Source: Pinus tabuliformis (Eukaryota; Streptophyta; Pinopsida; Pinales; Pinaceae). From it: a stretch of DNA of 64,000 nucleotides. This document shows, one piece after another, positions 34,440 to 46,819 of this stretch. A program made the translations under genes and the position numbers. The DNA is taken from assembly GCA_031772625.1 (NCBI GenBank), contig CM062810.1, forward strand, positions 706,340,358 through 706,404,357. Reading direction: 5' to 3'. Every line of letters starts with the position of its first letter. The stretch's first letter is position 1. The notes beneath the pieces are model-generated. The model was not told the DNA's origin and searched no databases. It saw only the letters and a program-made list of their open reading frames with translations.

Positions 34440-36558
34440 TTATTCTACAGGTAACGAATTTTCAACTTGAGCATTTTTATCTCCCTCAATTTCTACTATG
34501 CGCCCACACCTTAATTGAAGGTTGTTGCACTCCCTTACGTCGGTTTCAAGTTTTGGTGTTTCAATTATTTGAACAGATTGAACCAGTCTATTATTAGGGT
34601 TTGGCTTGGGTTGGGATGGGAGTTGCGGTCTTAAGTTGGACTGGGGATTTTTTTGTAATGTATATGGTGCTGACAGTGTAGGTTGAGGGAGGGGGATGGT
34701 TCCAGCAAGCTGTTTCATCGGTCTTTTCCAGTTTGACTGCTAGGCTTGACTCTGCGAAGTGGAAGGGGACCATTGTGTTGGATATGCATTGTTTTTCCAA
34801 CACGGTGGAGAGCAGGGAAAGTTTGGCCAATTAGTTGACTTGTTTGATTTGGCCATGGTGATGAAGGAAATGGTTTTTATTACCAGCTTGGGAAGGGTGG
34901 CTGATTTTTCCACACTCTATTATATTGATGAGCATGATATTGCAGATGTTGGAAAGAAGAAGATGGATCGAAGGGCATACCTGGTTGTCGTGGCTGCCAT
35001 TGATGGCGTTGATTGAGTAGGTACACTGGTTCTGATTCTTCTTTTGCTTCTTTGTACACTGCTTTCAAACCCGAGAGTGAGGGGCAGTTCTCTGTGGAGT
35101 GATATTTTGTACAAATAGCGCAAACTTGAAATGTATCCAGTGGACACTCTTTATGGATGTGTTTCTTTTTGCATCTAGGGCAGAATATTGCCAGGTTTTT
35201 CTCTGCTTCTACTTGTTTCTATTTAGCTTGCATTTAATATCGAGCTGCGTTGTCAGAGTCTCCAATATATCAGTTTTGAAATCCTCCTGTACATTACCGA
35301 TTTCTGCGCAGGTTACGCCTCCACCGTAGATCTTGTTGTCCCTTGTGAGCATGTCACGTTCCGCTGGTTTTATCCTTGTACTTCCTCTTGAACTCCTAAC
35401 ACACAAATCAGTAATGTCAGCAAAAATTTCTTAATAGATGTCACCTTTTCCCATAATATTTAGTGTTTCAATCCATTGTTCCTTTATTCCTTTAATTAAT
35501 GTAGTTTTTAACACATTTTTAGGTAAGGGTAATGATGCATAAGGAGATCTCTGAAGATTATATTGAAAATGTTCATCATACTCTTCTAGTGTCTCATTAG
35601 GTCTGGCTACCATCTGAAATATTTCATCCTTTAATTCTTTAGACCTACAATAATCTTGATATTTCTCTAGAAAAGCACCTTTCATCTGATCCCAGTCATT
35701 TATAACACCTCCATCTAATCCCATAAACCATAGTAAAGTTGCTCCTTTTAATGTGGAGGGAAACAGTTTTAGCTTTTGGGGATCGGTGGTATAGTCATAC
35801 CCTCGACATAATACATCGAATTCAAACAAAAATGCATCTGGGTCTTCTGATGTTAGGCCATGGAATGTAGGGATATGTTGCAGCAGTATGGCTTTCATAG
35901 GTGCATTTACTGCAGTGTCCACAATGGGATATTGTAGTGTGGAGGTCTGAGGTGTTTGCTGATTCTAGGCCATTTGATCAAATATGTGCCAATATCCTTC
36001 TGGGATTTCTAGGGAGTTATTCCTAGGCTGACTAGAAGGAGTAGGAATGGTCTTAACAGAACTTCCTTGGTCTGGGATGATGAGAGTTCCTTGTTGAACT
36101 AATATCTGGGGGGATCTTGGCTCTTCAAGATCTTCAGCTTTGTTCTGGATAATTTTGACAGCAATTCCCTTATTTGGGCTGCTTAATGGCTGAACTATTC
36201 CAACAGGAGATCTTGGTTCTTCTGTTTCCCCTATTTCTCCTCCTCCTTTGCAAAGATTACTAAGGTTCCCTTCTTGTAAAGTTTTTGGGCTAGAATTCTC
36301 AATTTCTTGAAAATCTTGCTCTTCTATTTGGCTATGCACCTCAGCAAAGGCTACAGAAGGTGATTTTGTGGCCCGAAGGGAGTTAGTAGGTTGTCTAGAC
36401 GTAACTTTTCTAGGACCTACTGATGGCTGAGATTCTGCTTTTTTAATGATATCGTCTATAAAGGTCGATCGGCCAAGGGTCACCGGTCCCTTAGCTTTAT
36501 CAGGTTTGGGTAGTGGTTTTGGATTATTTTCAGGCTTTTTCTGCTTAGTCATGCACAC
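34440..36558 (-). pseudogene. Element C gag
   Basis: N-terminal Pro/Lys-rich segment (36558-35965, PENNPKPLPKPDKAKGP), then the capsid region 35922-35431 with FHGLTSEDPDAFLFEFDVLC, KLFPSTLKGATLLWFMGL, WDQMKGAFLEKYQDYC and ETLEEYDEHFQYNLQR, the usual Tat/Athila gag fold. A Cys/His-rich stretch at about 35190-35060 (C-x2-C plus H..C spacing) looks like a nucleocapsid zinc finger. The remaining part down to 34440 is Pro/Gln-rich. Many breaks. Confidence 0.85.
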
Positions 36559-36737
36559 AACTCAAATACTTATTTCTACCCAATGTAATAAACAAATCTG
36601 TAGGAAAGCAGGCCGGGGAGCAGGGCTGTTACATGCTCCATACGCAGGTTCTTACCTTTCATTTTTAATACCCAATTCTCTCCTAGCAGGTACTTATCAA
36701 ATGCACACTACTCTTCTTAAAACAAATGGCTACACTC
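36559..36737 (-). other. Element C leader with possible splice donor
   Basis: The minus strand has AAGGTAAGAACCTGCG around 36645-36660, a good 5' splice donor consensus between the primer site and gag. The same motif occurs twice in the leader of element A. Confidence 0.45.
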
Positions 36738-36755
36738 TCCCGGCAACGACGCCAA
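36738..36755 (-). promoter_or_regulatory. Element C primer binding site, tRNA-Asp type
   Basis: The minus strand reads TGGCGTCGTTGCCGGGAG, three bases after the LTR end; close to the tRNA-Asp-complementary site TGGCGCCGTTGCCGGGGA common in Athila/Tat elements. Confidence 0.85.
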
Positions 36756-36758
36756 AAT

Positions 36759-38384
36759 GTTGAGTGATAAAAGGTGTCTTTTTAACCCCTATTTACCCTA
36801 CATTAATTATCAATCCAGGTACGATTTTTTATCTCAAGAGTGTACTTAGTCTAAAGCGGTCACTTGATTCAAGAGTAATGTTTTCTAGTTTGTAGTATAG
36901 TGCTAAATACAAGAGTAAACGGATGTTGGAAATAGAATCTACTTGTAATTAAAAGAAACCTTAATGCTTTGAAACTTAAATCATTCATTCAGAAAACTAT
37001 AGCAATTTATCAGTCAAGGATGCAGTAGTGATAACTCTTTCCTCTGTCAACTGATATAAATGAAATCAATCATAAATAGGACCTCCAATCTGAGAACTTA
37101 GACAGCGATAGTCAGTGTTCTTTACAGTTGTAGATCTTTCAATCCACACTAAAGCAAATAATAACAATTCAATTGGAAATGCTTACTAAAACACACTTGC
37201 TGCACAATCAATTAAAAGGTGAAAGCAAATCCTTGCAGAAAAGTAATAGTAACTAATTCTGTTGAAAATATTGAATAGCAAAGCTTAATCTCCAAATATG
37301 AATCGAAAAACACTCTTTACCGAAATGAACTGAACAACAATCTTCAGATAATAAAGGAACAACAAATCTCATTAAGTGTAAACACACAACGACTATAAAG
37401 TAATAGAATTAGTAACCTTATTCTGACAGAGTGAACATTAATCGTAGGTATGAAGGAACGGAAATCGTGATTATAATTGAACAGCAGTTGCAGTTGTGAG
37501 TGAACAACAGAATCTAGACTAGACAGCACAGTATTGTTTCAAAAGGAACAACACGACATTGAGTTATGAATAACAATCATGTTATCAACGCAGTCTAATT
37601 ACGATCTTGATGTAACAGAGTAATTCAGCGAGATGTTCAGAAATAAAATATTACTGAATAAAGCGAATTAAGGAAATGCAAAGGAAATCAAACCACACAC
37701 GACTGTAATTGTAAAATAGTGATACAAGAAGCAAGTGGATCCACCAGGGCGGGCCCTTAGCCACCAGGGAAGCACTGCTGCGTTTACTCCAGGATCAGAT
37801 AATGGAACAGCAACTGAGTTATATATTAAACATATATGGCAGAGTTACAGCTATCGCTCCTCAAAGAGCGCCGATGATCAAAGTTGAAATTACAAGAGTA
37901 ATTCTGAAAAATCAATCCTCATTTTGTCTTACAATCACTATCTCATTTATAATGGGCAGGCAGATACATCAAGGTTATAGATAACTTTTAAAGTAGCGAT
38001 CCCTCAAGACCAAAAGATCCTGAGGGCTTCTCTTAATCTTCCATCTTCAGTTGTCTTCTTCTCCTCTTGCGCAGCCAGTCTGTTTTCTCCATCTTTTCCC
38101 GAGCTGTGTGCTCCAGTCTCGTTCTTCTTGTCTGGACACGGTTTCCTAACGGAGGAACAACAGTTGCCTTGCTTTTGTCTTTACCTTCCGAATAGTGATT
38201 TTCTATTCCCTTCATTTTCTGTATAAAAAAAGACAATAATTAGTTATTTTGTATTAATCACAAATCTCCTTAATTCTATCATAATTCTTTAACATATTAC
38301 CATTTTAGAATGTAAAGGGGTTATGATCCAAAGGAAAAGATAAAGAAACAAATGGAAAATGCATACCTTTTCCATCGCTCAACA
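36759..38384 (-). repeat. Element C 5' LTR (right copy)
   Basis: 1626 bp, TGTTGAG...CTCAACA, homologous to 23635-25274. Confidence 0.93.
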
Positions 38385-39237
38385 ACATGGAAACCCAAAT
38401 ATTACTGTAAGCGACAGAGATCCCATTTTTACTGGAAATTTTTGGACAAATGTTTTCTTGTCTCGGTACTCAATTAGCTCATAGCTCATCTTATCATCCT
38501 CAATCTGATGGGAAAACTGAGATAGTAAACAAATGTTTTGAAGGATATCTTCATTTATTTGTATCTAAGAAACAAACACAATGGTTCAAATGGTTGCCTC
38601 TAGCTGAATGGTGGTATAACACTTCCTTCCATACTGCAACAAAAATGACCCCATTTATGGCACTTTATGGATATCATCCACCATCCATCACATCATATTT
38701 AAGAGAAAATTCTAAGTTTCAAGCAGTGGAACATCACATCGAGCATCAACAACAAGCTCTCCAACTCTTAAAGGATAACCTCACGTTGGCGCAGAATAGA
38801 ATGAAACAACAGGCAGATCAACATCACAACAAAAGAAGTTTTGATATAGGTGACTGGGTATTCCTATGACTACAACCATATAAACAAATGTCCCTCAAGA
38901 AATCTAAGAAGGATAATAAATTATCACCAAAGTATTATGGTCTGTATAAGGTGTTGCAAAAGATTGGTACTATGGCATACAAATTGGAGCTTCCTGCAGC
39001 TTCCCAAGAGCACCCAGTTTTCCATGTTTCATGTTTAAAGAAGGTTATAGGTGACAAACTCCCAGTTCAAACAATATTTCCAGAACTTGACAAGGAAGGA
39101 AAAATCATATTGGAACCGGAGGCAGTCACTGAAACAAGAACTCGACAGCTACGAAATCAATCAATTTCGGAGTATCTCATCAAGTGGAAGAACTTATCCA
39201 CTAAAGATTCCACATGGGAGGATGAGAATTTTATATA
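38385..39237 (+). pseudogene. Element B integrase C-terminal part with chromodomain
   Basis: Continues from 23634 after element C: ITVSDRDPIFTGNFW gives the second Asp and YHPQSDGKTEIVNKCFEGYL the Glu of the DDE triad; WWYNTSFHTATKMTPF follows. One TGA near 38867 (FL-stop-LQPY, a CGA-type site) breaks the frame. After the GPY/F-like region PKYYGLYKVLQKIGTMAYKLELP comes a chromodomain, EYLIKWKNLSTKDSTWEDENF, which in chromoviruses directs integration to particular chromatin. Confidence 0.93.
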
Positions 39238-39279
39238 GAAGCATCCATAACTACCCAAGCATTGAGGAAAATGATTTTC

Positions 39280-39294
39280 GGAAGGAGAGGGGCA
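39280..39294 (+). other. Element B polypurine tract
   Basis: GGAAGGAGAGGGGCA directly precedes the right LTR. Confidence 0.8.
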
Positions 39295-39627
39295 TGTTAC
39301 GTCCCTATAATACTAGTGATTCCCCCTTTACTATTGTCATTGTATCCCTTATTGTTATTATTGTGCCCCTATTGTCCCCATATTGTTATTAGTGTGTCCC
39401 ATAGAAACCCACTATTGTTATTATTGTGCCCTTATGTTATTACTATTATGTCGGCTTGATTATATTATAACCCCTTAGACTCTTATATATAGAAGGGAGG
39501 TTTAGTCATTTGTATCATCCAAGAATTGTTCATTTGTGTAATGTAAAGGAGGTTGCCCCCTCGAAGAGGCAAAATTCTAGGGCATTGATCTATCTTCTCT
39601 ATCTTTTTGTGAGCTGGTTTCCTAACA
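39295..39627 (+). repeat. Element B 3' LTR
   Basis: 333 bp, aligns end to end with 7167-7499 with roughly 27 differences by eye. Confidence 0.93.
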
Positions 39628-42260
39628 TAGAACACCCCCAGTGTCTGCACTATCTGAGCATATTCTGGCTCTCATGTAAGAGCAGCCAAAAAGTTCCTGT
39701 ACTCTAAAGGATCCCCTTCTTTTAATTCAGTGCTACAGGCCTCAGTGCACTTAAGACATCCTGCTAGCGCTCAACTTTTCATATCTGTATACAGGTTGAG
39801 GCATATGCTCACGATCCTTTTTCTATAGGTGGTCAACTATTCTCTAATTTCTGGAGTGCTTAGGAACAGCTTAAACTCATGCCTGAGTTTGTAAGCCATC
39901 CCTGGTTTAGCTTTGACCCACAGTTTTGTTCTCACCTCGCTGGCTTCTGCTATTTTCTTGGCCAGGTGCCACTTAATCTAATTCCTCATGAATGAAAGGA
40001 AGGCCCACAACTGCAAATCCCCCATGTAGGAGAACACACTCACCACCATCTTCATGCTGACATATTCACACATGATATTGTGCAGGAACAGCTCGCACAG
40101 CAAGCTCTGGTTATCAAATTCGGAGGAGCGAAAAATTTCCAAAATAGTACAAGTTGAAGAACCCAAATAGGACCTATTCTCAAAAACTACCTTTAATTGA
40201 AATAAATAATAACGTTCCCAAAGGAACACTGGGTATGACAGGGACGGCCGCCTGCATGCTAGTAGGTTTATGGTAAGTTCATGGAGCTTAATCTTATCAT
40301 CCATCAGGTCCAAGACCTATCGATTCAACTGATACAATTGTTCATCCTTCTTCTTTATAGCTTCCTTATGCCTCTGTGCTTCCTCTTCTCTTTCCCATTC
40401 TTCTTTTAGCCATTTTTCTCTCAGGGAATCCATCATTCTTTTATGTACTTTGAGTGAGATCACTCCCTCTTGTAGAGAGAGCACCAACTGCTTCCATTTT
40501 TGCAGCTCTGGCAACAACAACATCCTCTCAGAACACCATCCTTCATTAGGACCCAGTGTTCTTCCACATGCACTATCAATTGAGGGTGTAACAGCCTCCT
40601 GAGGGTGAAACTGTTCCACCTCAGCTACTGGTTCTTGTGTAATAAAAGCTTCGTTAGTGGATTTTGTCACAGTTTCTTTATCTTCCTAGTCAGCTTCCAT
40701 TTTAACTGTTGGTTCTTGTGTAACAGTAGTGTTTACTGTAGGCTCATGTATGTTAGCTTCCCCTTCCTTCTCTTGGCTGACTTCCTCCTCCACTGCTGGT
40801 TTTGATGGAACAACAGTGTCAGCGAAGGGTTCCTATGTATCCATTACCCGATCACTTTCTATGGATTGTGCTATCTCTGTTGTTTGTTCTTGTGTAACAG
40901 CAATGTCCTCAATGGTTTCTTGTGTAGCAGCAATGTCCTCAACGTTTTCTTGTGTATCAGCTTCCCATATTTTAGATTGGGTCTCCCTCGAGGTGGTGTC
41001 TTCTATATAGACCTTAAATCCTGCTACCTCTAGCTTCTCAGCACAAGTTGTGTACACAATGCCCAAAACATCTCCCTTTCTAGCCCTGTCCACGGCCTCA
41101 GCCAAAGTATCTAGCCCTGGGGCTCTTGGCTCTGTCTTTCCTTCTGCTAGCTATTGCCTTAGCTCTCTATTTTATTTTTCTAGAATTTCAATTTTTTACA
41201 GCAAGGATTGGGTTTCGCTCTTACCAGGTGAAGAACGTTCCTCTGGATGAGCCTCCTCCACGTCTCTCTACTTTGTTGCTTTTTTGTTCTTCCTTGACAT
41301 GGATGGGGACTCTGGGTGCCCGCTATCCCTTATCCTCTACTTCGGTCTCCTGTCATCAATTTTTTTATCAACTGACCTCTTGCTAACCCTTACTGTCACG
41401 GGTTGGGATTGCTCCTTTTTCACTGTTGGAGCTTCCTCAGACATCTCGGTTTGCCTCCTGCGGGTGGTCCTGGGCCTCTTCCTCATGAATTCTTCCCAAT
41501 TCTTACCCTGGCGACTCAAAGCGTTCAGCACTATGAGTTTGATAAGGCCATGGTTTGTGACGCACATTTCTATATGCGCAGCTATTTTCACAGCTGTGAC
41601 CATATGACTAATGTTTCCCAGCAAGAAGGAATGTTGACCAGCTGCTGATGCCAGAGGTGGTTCAGCAATGGAAAGTGGTAATTAAACACAATTGTTTCCC
41701 TTCCCTCGCAATTAATGTACTTGATGAGGTAGAGGGAAACATCAACCCATGGCTGGGGGAGGCAGTTTATCAATTCCCCTTCCTTTCTTTACCAATGACT
41801 CTTTTTCTTGGAGGAAATCCCCTTTCAGTGAGGGGTCATTGACCTTCTTGTTGAACCACCTCTTTCCTTCCATGGTAATCTTGTTACTCTAGCAATCACC
41901 TCTTCTGTGACCTCCACCTTCAATCCTTTGACCTATGTTTAGTTTCTCTCCAAATTCTTTGCAAATTCCATGGCAACACCAGCATTTCATCCTTCTAACC
42001 TCCAAAAGAATTCAAACCAGCCTGCATCCTTGAAAATTTGGCATGCTTCTATGCAATCCTCCAAGGCTTCTATGGACCTTGGCTCGTGCCGTATTGCTAC
42101 TCCACCCATTGCTTATGAAATTTCAGTGTTGTTTCACCTCCTTCTCCCTTCATCTAGACGCTCCGGGGTCGTTGACACACAACTTAGTTGTTTCAGCCTG
42201 CACTATTATCTTCCAATTCTCTGAGCACTCTAAATGGGGATTCAACACTTCTAGCTAGGG
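39628..42260 (-). pseudogene. Element A accessory ORF, N-terminal and middle parts
   Basis: Fragmented minus frames in the same position and order as the accessory ORF of element C: LPQPWVDVSLYLIKYINCEGRET (41773-41588) parallels its LGEPWAELARIVQSYITCDGRRD; SHMVTAVKIAAHIEMCVTNHGLIKLIV parallels its SHHGLIWLIV; LLACRRPSLSYPVFLWERYY (40313-39978) parallels its VLACRAPTKNYALFLLERYL. A middle part (41105-40833) has degenerate TQE/VEDIAATQE repeats. The C-terminus is at 6972-7166 across element B. Many stops. Confidence 0.6.
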
Positions 42261-42506
42261 TAAATGGTAGGGTGGTAGGGTGGTGCAAGTGAGAATTTCA
42301 AATTTGGATTTTACACTTATGATTCATACTGCACGATAAATTTTCCTTATTAATGGTGAGTCATGGGAGGTCTCGTCGATGGTTCACTTACCGTTTTTGG
42401 TATGATCGGTATTAAGTAACAATGACTACCATTTCATCATGCCTTAATTGCAATATTTTTCGAATAATCACAAATCATGTGACGATCATGCCGCAATATG
42501 ATTCGC

Positions 42507-42555
42507 TCCCCCCCCACCCCCCGCCCCGGGTTATATACGACAGTCGTCCTCGGCT
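42507..42555 (-). promoter_or_regulatory. G-run and conserved block upstream of the accessory ORF (element A)
   Basis: The minus strand reads CGAGGACGACTGTCGTATATAA, then GGGGCGGGGGGTGGGGGGGG. It shares the GAGGACGAC, TATA and G-run arrangement with element C at 28281-28320, although the elements are otherwise strongly diverged. Confidence 0.4.
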
Positions 42556-42560
42556 GTCAA

Positions 42561-43083
42561 AAGTCATGTTAAGTTGCCATAATTACAAAATAAAGCGAAT
42601 TCAATATTATCTTTTGATGATATACCTGGGTGACGTGGGGCAAAGTCATGGGCGGCGCAACGGGCGAACGAAGCTCCGGAAGTGAGACGCACAAAGTTAA
42701 TTCTGATGATGAGGATCATCGTGATGTCCTCTATTTATTACAATAAAATATCTCGTTTATTTTTGAAAAGTCGTCGATTGTTACAGAAGTAATAGCCAAG
42801 GCGAATAATATATATTATTTTAATTTCTACTAAAAAATAAAGAATAAAATATCATGTAACAACACTTGTCATAAGATATGTTTTGAAATAACAAATGCTA
42901 TTACAGAGTGTGTAACAACCTCCACCAGGTGGTTTTCAACTGCTACAAAAGGTGTCTGTCTGTGCCTGGAAAAGGTTTTCATAGCCAAACTATCATTATT
43001 ATTATTTTATTTTTTTAACGAGTTTAAAGGTGTAATAGCCGCCAACCGTAGTTGATTTTCAGTTGTTACACTTATTGGAAAAA
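42561..43083 (-). other. Element A spacer between integrase and accessory ORF
   Basis: AT-rich, no gene. Short inverted repeats of the TGTAACA/TGTTACA type lie at 42900-43075, in the place where element C has its hairpin minisatellite. Confidence 0.5.
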
Positions 43084-44300
43084 TTAAAATTTTTGTAGCA
43101 CAGGGGGGCTTTTCCCTGTTCCCGTAATGTGTAGATCTAAATTTGTGACAATGTTGACAAATGAATCCCTTGAAGCAGGTTTTTGATATAATCGAAGACG
43201 GTTCCCATTTGCAATCAATGGTGTCCTTGCATTGTCAATGGTTACCAAATTTACAGTGCCATTGTCAAAGACTGCATCTACCTCATAGCGACCTAGCCAT
43301 CTAGTGCAGAGCTTACCCTTGAAGTCTTTAAATCTTGAGTCATATAAGAGAGCCCAATCTCCTTTCTGGAACTTCTTCTTCTTGATGAATATTTCATGCC
43401 ACTTAGCTCTCTTCCGCTGGACAATCTCTACCTGTTGGATAGCAGCTAACTGTTTCTCCTCCAATTCATTGAACTGGTTCAATCTCTTCTTTTGTGTTGT
43501 AGCCAAATCCAAATTGACCTATAATGTTGTTCTTAGTTTCTTGATTTCAAGATCAGTGGGGAATAAAGGGTTCTTACCATACACAAATTCATATGGTGAG
43601 AATCCAGTGGTATTCCTCCATGCAGTCCTATATTCCCACATCACTGCTGAAAGTATATCAACCTAATTTCTTTGGTGACTGGCCACAGTCTTAGTAAGGA
43701 TCCCCTCAATGACTTTGTTAGTACTTTCCACTTGGCTATTTTCTTGCGGATGATAAGGTGTTGTGATTCTATGATGGATTTTATATTTTTTGACCAACTC
43801 CTTGATCTTATGAGATGTGAACTGAGGCCCTCTGTCTATGACTATCTCCCTGGGTATGCCAAACCAAACAAAAATATCTTCAAACAAAAAGTCTAAGACA
43901 ATCTTCTCCGTGGCTCCGGTTAGTGCCTTCGCCTCTACCCATTTTGTGACATAGTCAGTGCAGACCAAGATGAAAGATCTCTGTCTAGATGAAGGATTAA
44001 TTGGTCCCACAAAATATAGAGCCCATTTCTCAAAATGTTGTAAGACGATTTGGGGCTGTAACAGCATCTCATCTGATTCCTGTGGTTGGCCCATCCTTTG
44101 ACAACTATCACATCCCTTCACAAACTTCTTGGCATCCTGAAATATTGTTGGCCAATAATACCCTATTGAAAGGGATTTGTATCTTGTCTATTTCTCTACG
44201 AAGTGCCCTCCACAAGGTTCCTCGTGACAGGCTTTAAGGATATCAAAGACCTCGTCTTCTCTAACACAGCATTTCATCTGGAAATCTGGTCCAGTGTTAT
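43084..44300 (-). pseudogene. Element A integrase
   Basis: Zinc-finger region ILKACHEEPCGGHF near 44240, then CDSCQRMGQPQ. Core with LVCTDYVTKWVEAKA (first Asp), IVIDRGPQFTSHKI (second Asp) and SQVESTNKVIEGI (Glu). C-terminal domain at 43512-43084 with FQKGDWALLYDSRFKDFKGK and YEVDAVFDNGTVNLVTI. A few stops separate the three parts. Confidence 0.9.
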
Positions 44301-44312
44301 AGAAGTTACCAT

Positions 44313-44990
44313 CTATCCAGGTATATATAGCATTTGTTGTATGATCTTTCTTTTCTCCTTGGAGGAAAAATACTGTGGAAACTTCCCTGCAACAAGATAA
44401 TTGGCTATATCTGCATAACAAGGTGAGTAAGTAGAAATAGCAAAAAGATATTCATCAGGGAAAGAATCCTCAGTGGGAATGCAACTGTCATCAATAGTTA
44501 GCCTGGAAAGAAAGTCAGCTACTACATTATATTTTCTAGACTTATCCACAATAGTGATATCAAATTCTTGTAACAAAAATAACCAGTGTGTAATCCTACC
44601 ATTGGTAATTGGCTTATTCATTAAAAAACGAATGGCAGAATGGTTAGTGTGTATAAATACTTGATACCGGGTTATATAATGTCTGAATTTATTGATGGCA
44701 TGCACGACTTCTAAGAACTCCTTGTCGGTCACTATGTAGTTGAGCTCAGCCAGGGTTAGATTTTTGCTTATGTAGTAAATAGCATAAGGTTTCTTATCTT
44801 CCAGTTGGCCCAAAATAGCACCTACAGCAATATCAGATGCATCTGTAGCTATGTGAAATGGCAGTTCCCCATTAGGTCCTCGCAAGACTGGAACTACTGA
44901 TACACAACATTTCATATTTAAAAAGGCCTGCTCACACTTCCTTGTCCACAAGAAATCAACATCCTTTATGAGCAAGGAAAATAATGGCAA
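44313..44990 (-). pseudogene. Element A RNase H
   Basis: FHIATDASDIAVGAILGQ, LAELNYIVTDKEFLEVVHAINKFRHY and HTNHSAIRFLMNKPITNGRI; ends with NVVADFLSRLT. Open for 225 codons. The TDH motif has become TNH, loss of one catalytic Asp. Confidence 0.88.
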
Positions 44991-45056
44991 TGCAATTTTT
45001 GAAAATTATTCTATAAATCTGTTGTAATACCCTGCATGCCCTAAAAAAATACATAC

Positions 45057-45955
45057 CTATTTTAGCGTTTTGGGGGTTGGAACTTTTAAAATTACCTCTA
45101 TTTTGCCAGGGTCTAGCTTGATTCCATCAGCAGAAATGTAGTTTCCAAGCATAATCCCTTCAGTCATCATCATGTGACATTTTTCAGTTCTTAAAGAAAC
45201 ATTAGTCTGTACACACCGTTCCAACAATTTTTCCAGTTTGACTAATGCGGTTTCAAAAGCATCTCCATAAGGTGTAAAATCTTCCATGAATATTTCCCGA
45301 GAGTCATTCAACAAGTCAGAAAAAATTCCCAGTATTGTCCTTTGAATGGTTGTTTATAGAGTCCAAAAGCAAGTACTTTGTATGCGTAGGTTAACCAAGG
45401 ACAAGTAAAGATCATTTTATCTTGGTCTTCCGGGGCAATCTATATCTGATTGTAGCCACTAAATTCGTCCAAAAACAAAAATAATTTCTTTCTGGATAGG
45501 GTATCAAGGACTTGATCTATAAATGGTAAGGGAAAATGGTCCTTCTGAGTGGCCTTATTGAGTTCTTTGTAATCAACACAGACTCTACACTTGCCATTAT
45601 TTTTAGGAATGATGACAAGTGGTGACACCCAGTGACTGTCAAATATTGGATAAATAAAATTAGCACTTAGGAGTTTTTGTAGTTCTTCTTTCACCCCCTC
45701 CTTTAGTGTAGGGTACATGTGGAGCTGTGGTTGTCTGACTGGTTTGCAGCCATCCTTCAAATAAATATGGTGAGTGCATAGGTTAGGGTGGATCTCTTTC
45801 ATATCCATATAGTCCCATGAAAATTCCTTTTTGTATTTTTGTAACAGCTGTAAAAATAGCTGGTTTTGCTCGGTAGTCAGGTTGGGGTTAACATTAAAAA
45901 ACTTTCCAGATTCTATCTCAATTGGACTGCGGTTAATATTCGCAGCGGTTCTCAT
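45057..45955 (-). pseudogene. Element A reverse transcriptase
   Basis: ELQKLLSANFIYPIFDSHWVSP, IIPKNNGKCRVCVDYKELNK, HFPLPFIDQVLD and FSGYNQI are followed by a TAG at 45440. The second half resumes at 45314; the catalytic box reads FMEDF instead of Y/F-M-D-D-F, so one catalytic Asp is Glu. Dead by both lesions. Confidence 0.88.
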
Positions 45956-46198
45956 TTATCCAAAATCTATATCTTCCACCTCTTCTTCCTCATTCGCATT
46001 CTTAACAGAAGCGACATAAAGTGAGTTACTAATAAAACCATTAATGACATCATCTTCTATCTCATTTTTGAAATACTGGGCTTTCCCCAGAGTGAGGAGT
46101 GGCAGGGAAAGATCTGACTCAGGCTCAAACTCATCCCACCAAGGGTTGTATACATCCATATTTGTTTTTGGGGGGTAAAGATTAAGGTTCTTTCTTTC

Positions 46199-46783
46199 CT
46201 AGCCATCCGAGATCACCATAGATCCCGACCTACAGCCTATAAATTCATCCACAATGGCTAGCCAAGGCATCCCTAGGATGAAAGGATTTCCCCCCAAATT
46301 AGATTTGGGTTGCAAGATAAGAAATTCAGTCGAATACCTCCAGGAAGCTATTGTAATCACTATATCCTCTAACATCCCCTCGGGTTTAAAACGGGACCTA
46401 TCTGCTAATTCAAGTACAGTAGGAGTATGTCTAAGTCCATGTAGCCTGAGAGCGACAAAGACATCCTTTTTCATTACATTAATGGTAGCCCCGAGATCGA
46501 TCAATGTGTTGGCTATGGGTTGATTTTTAATGTAGACAGTGACTATAGGATTTATTGGATCGCTATACTTAGTTAGGAGAGGCTGAGGAGTCATTAATTC
46601 GGATAATTTACCCATCACATGTATGGTGGCAGGTTCTTTAGGCTTCCTCCCAGGTTTCTTAATGCACAAATCTCTCACTGTTTTAGCATAAATAGGTACT
46701 TCTTTAAGGACCTGTAGTAGAGGAATTCGTACAAGAAAATTTTGCAACTCCTTAAGAAAATCAGATTCGGGTTGTGAAGTCAT
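46199..46783 (-). pseudogene. Element A aspartic protease
   Basis: NTLIDLGATINVMKKDVF carries the Athila/Tat-type D-L-G-A motif; FILGMPWLAIVDEFIGC is the C-terminal hairpin. Parallels element C 33456-34319 throughout, including a shared IPLLQ...IPIYAKT lead-in. Confidence 0.87.
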
Positions 46784-46819
46784 CCTAGGTTTGGCGAATC
46801 TCTAAGGATATGGAGGGTC

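Larger units (their letters stand above)
23635..38384 (-). mobile_element. Element C: Athila/Tat-like Ty3/gypsy LTR retrotransposon inserted in B's integrase
   Basis: LTRs of 1.63 kb at 23635-25274 and 36759-38384 (TGTTGAG...CTCAACA), target duplication ACATG at 23630-23634 and 38385-38389. In minus orientation: LTR, tRNA-Asp primer site, gag, protease, RT, RNase H, integrase, hairpin minisatellite, spacer, G-run, accessory ORF, purine tract, LTR. Length 14.75 kb. B's integrase reads through when C and one ACATG are removed. Over the first ~220 bp the LTRs differ at about five positions. The left end was duplicated to 59137-64000. Confidence 0.93.
7167..39627 (+). mobile_element. Element B: chromovirus (Ty3/gypsy with chromodomain), itself interrupted by D and C
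   Basis: LTRs of 333 bp (7167-7499 and 39295-39627; TGTTA...CTAACA), flanks CAGAA (7162-7166) / TAGAA (39628-39632) as a probable 5-bp target duplication with one change, a Met-tRNA primer site, and a purine tract GGAAGGAGAGGGGCA before the right LTR. Gag, protease, RT, RNase H, integrase and a chromodomain follow in order. Removing D with its duplicated ACTT and C with its duplicated ACATG leaves about 5.83 kb, a normal chromovirus length. LTR divergence by eye is about 8%. Several stops, mostly C-to-T type, inactivate it. Confidence 0.92.
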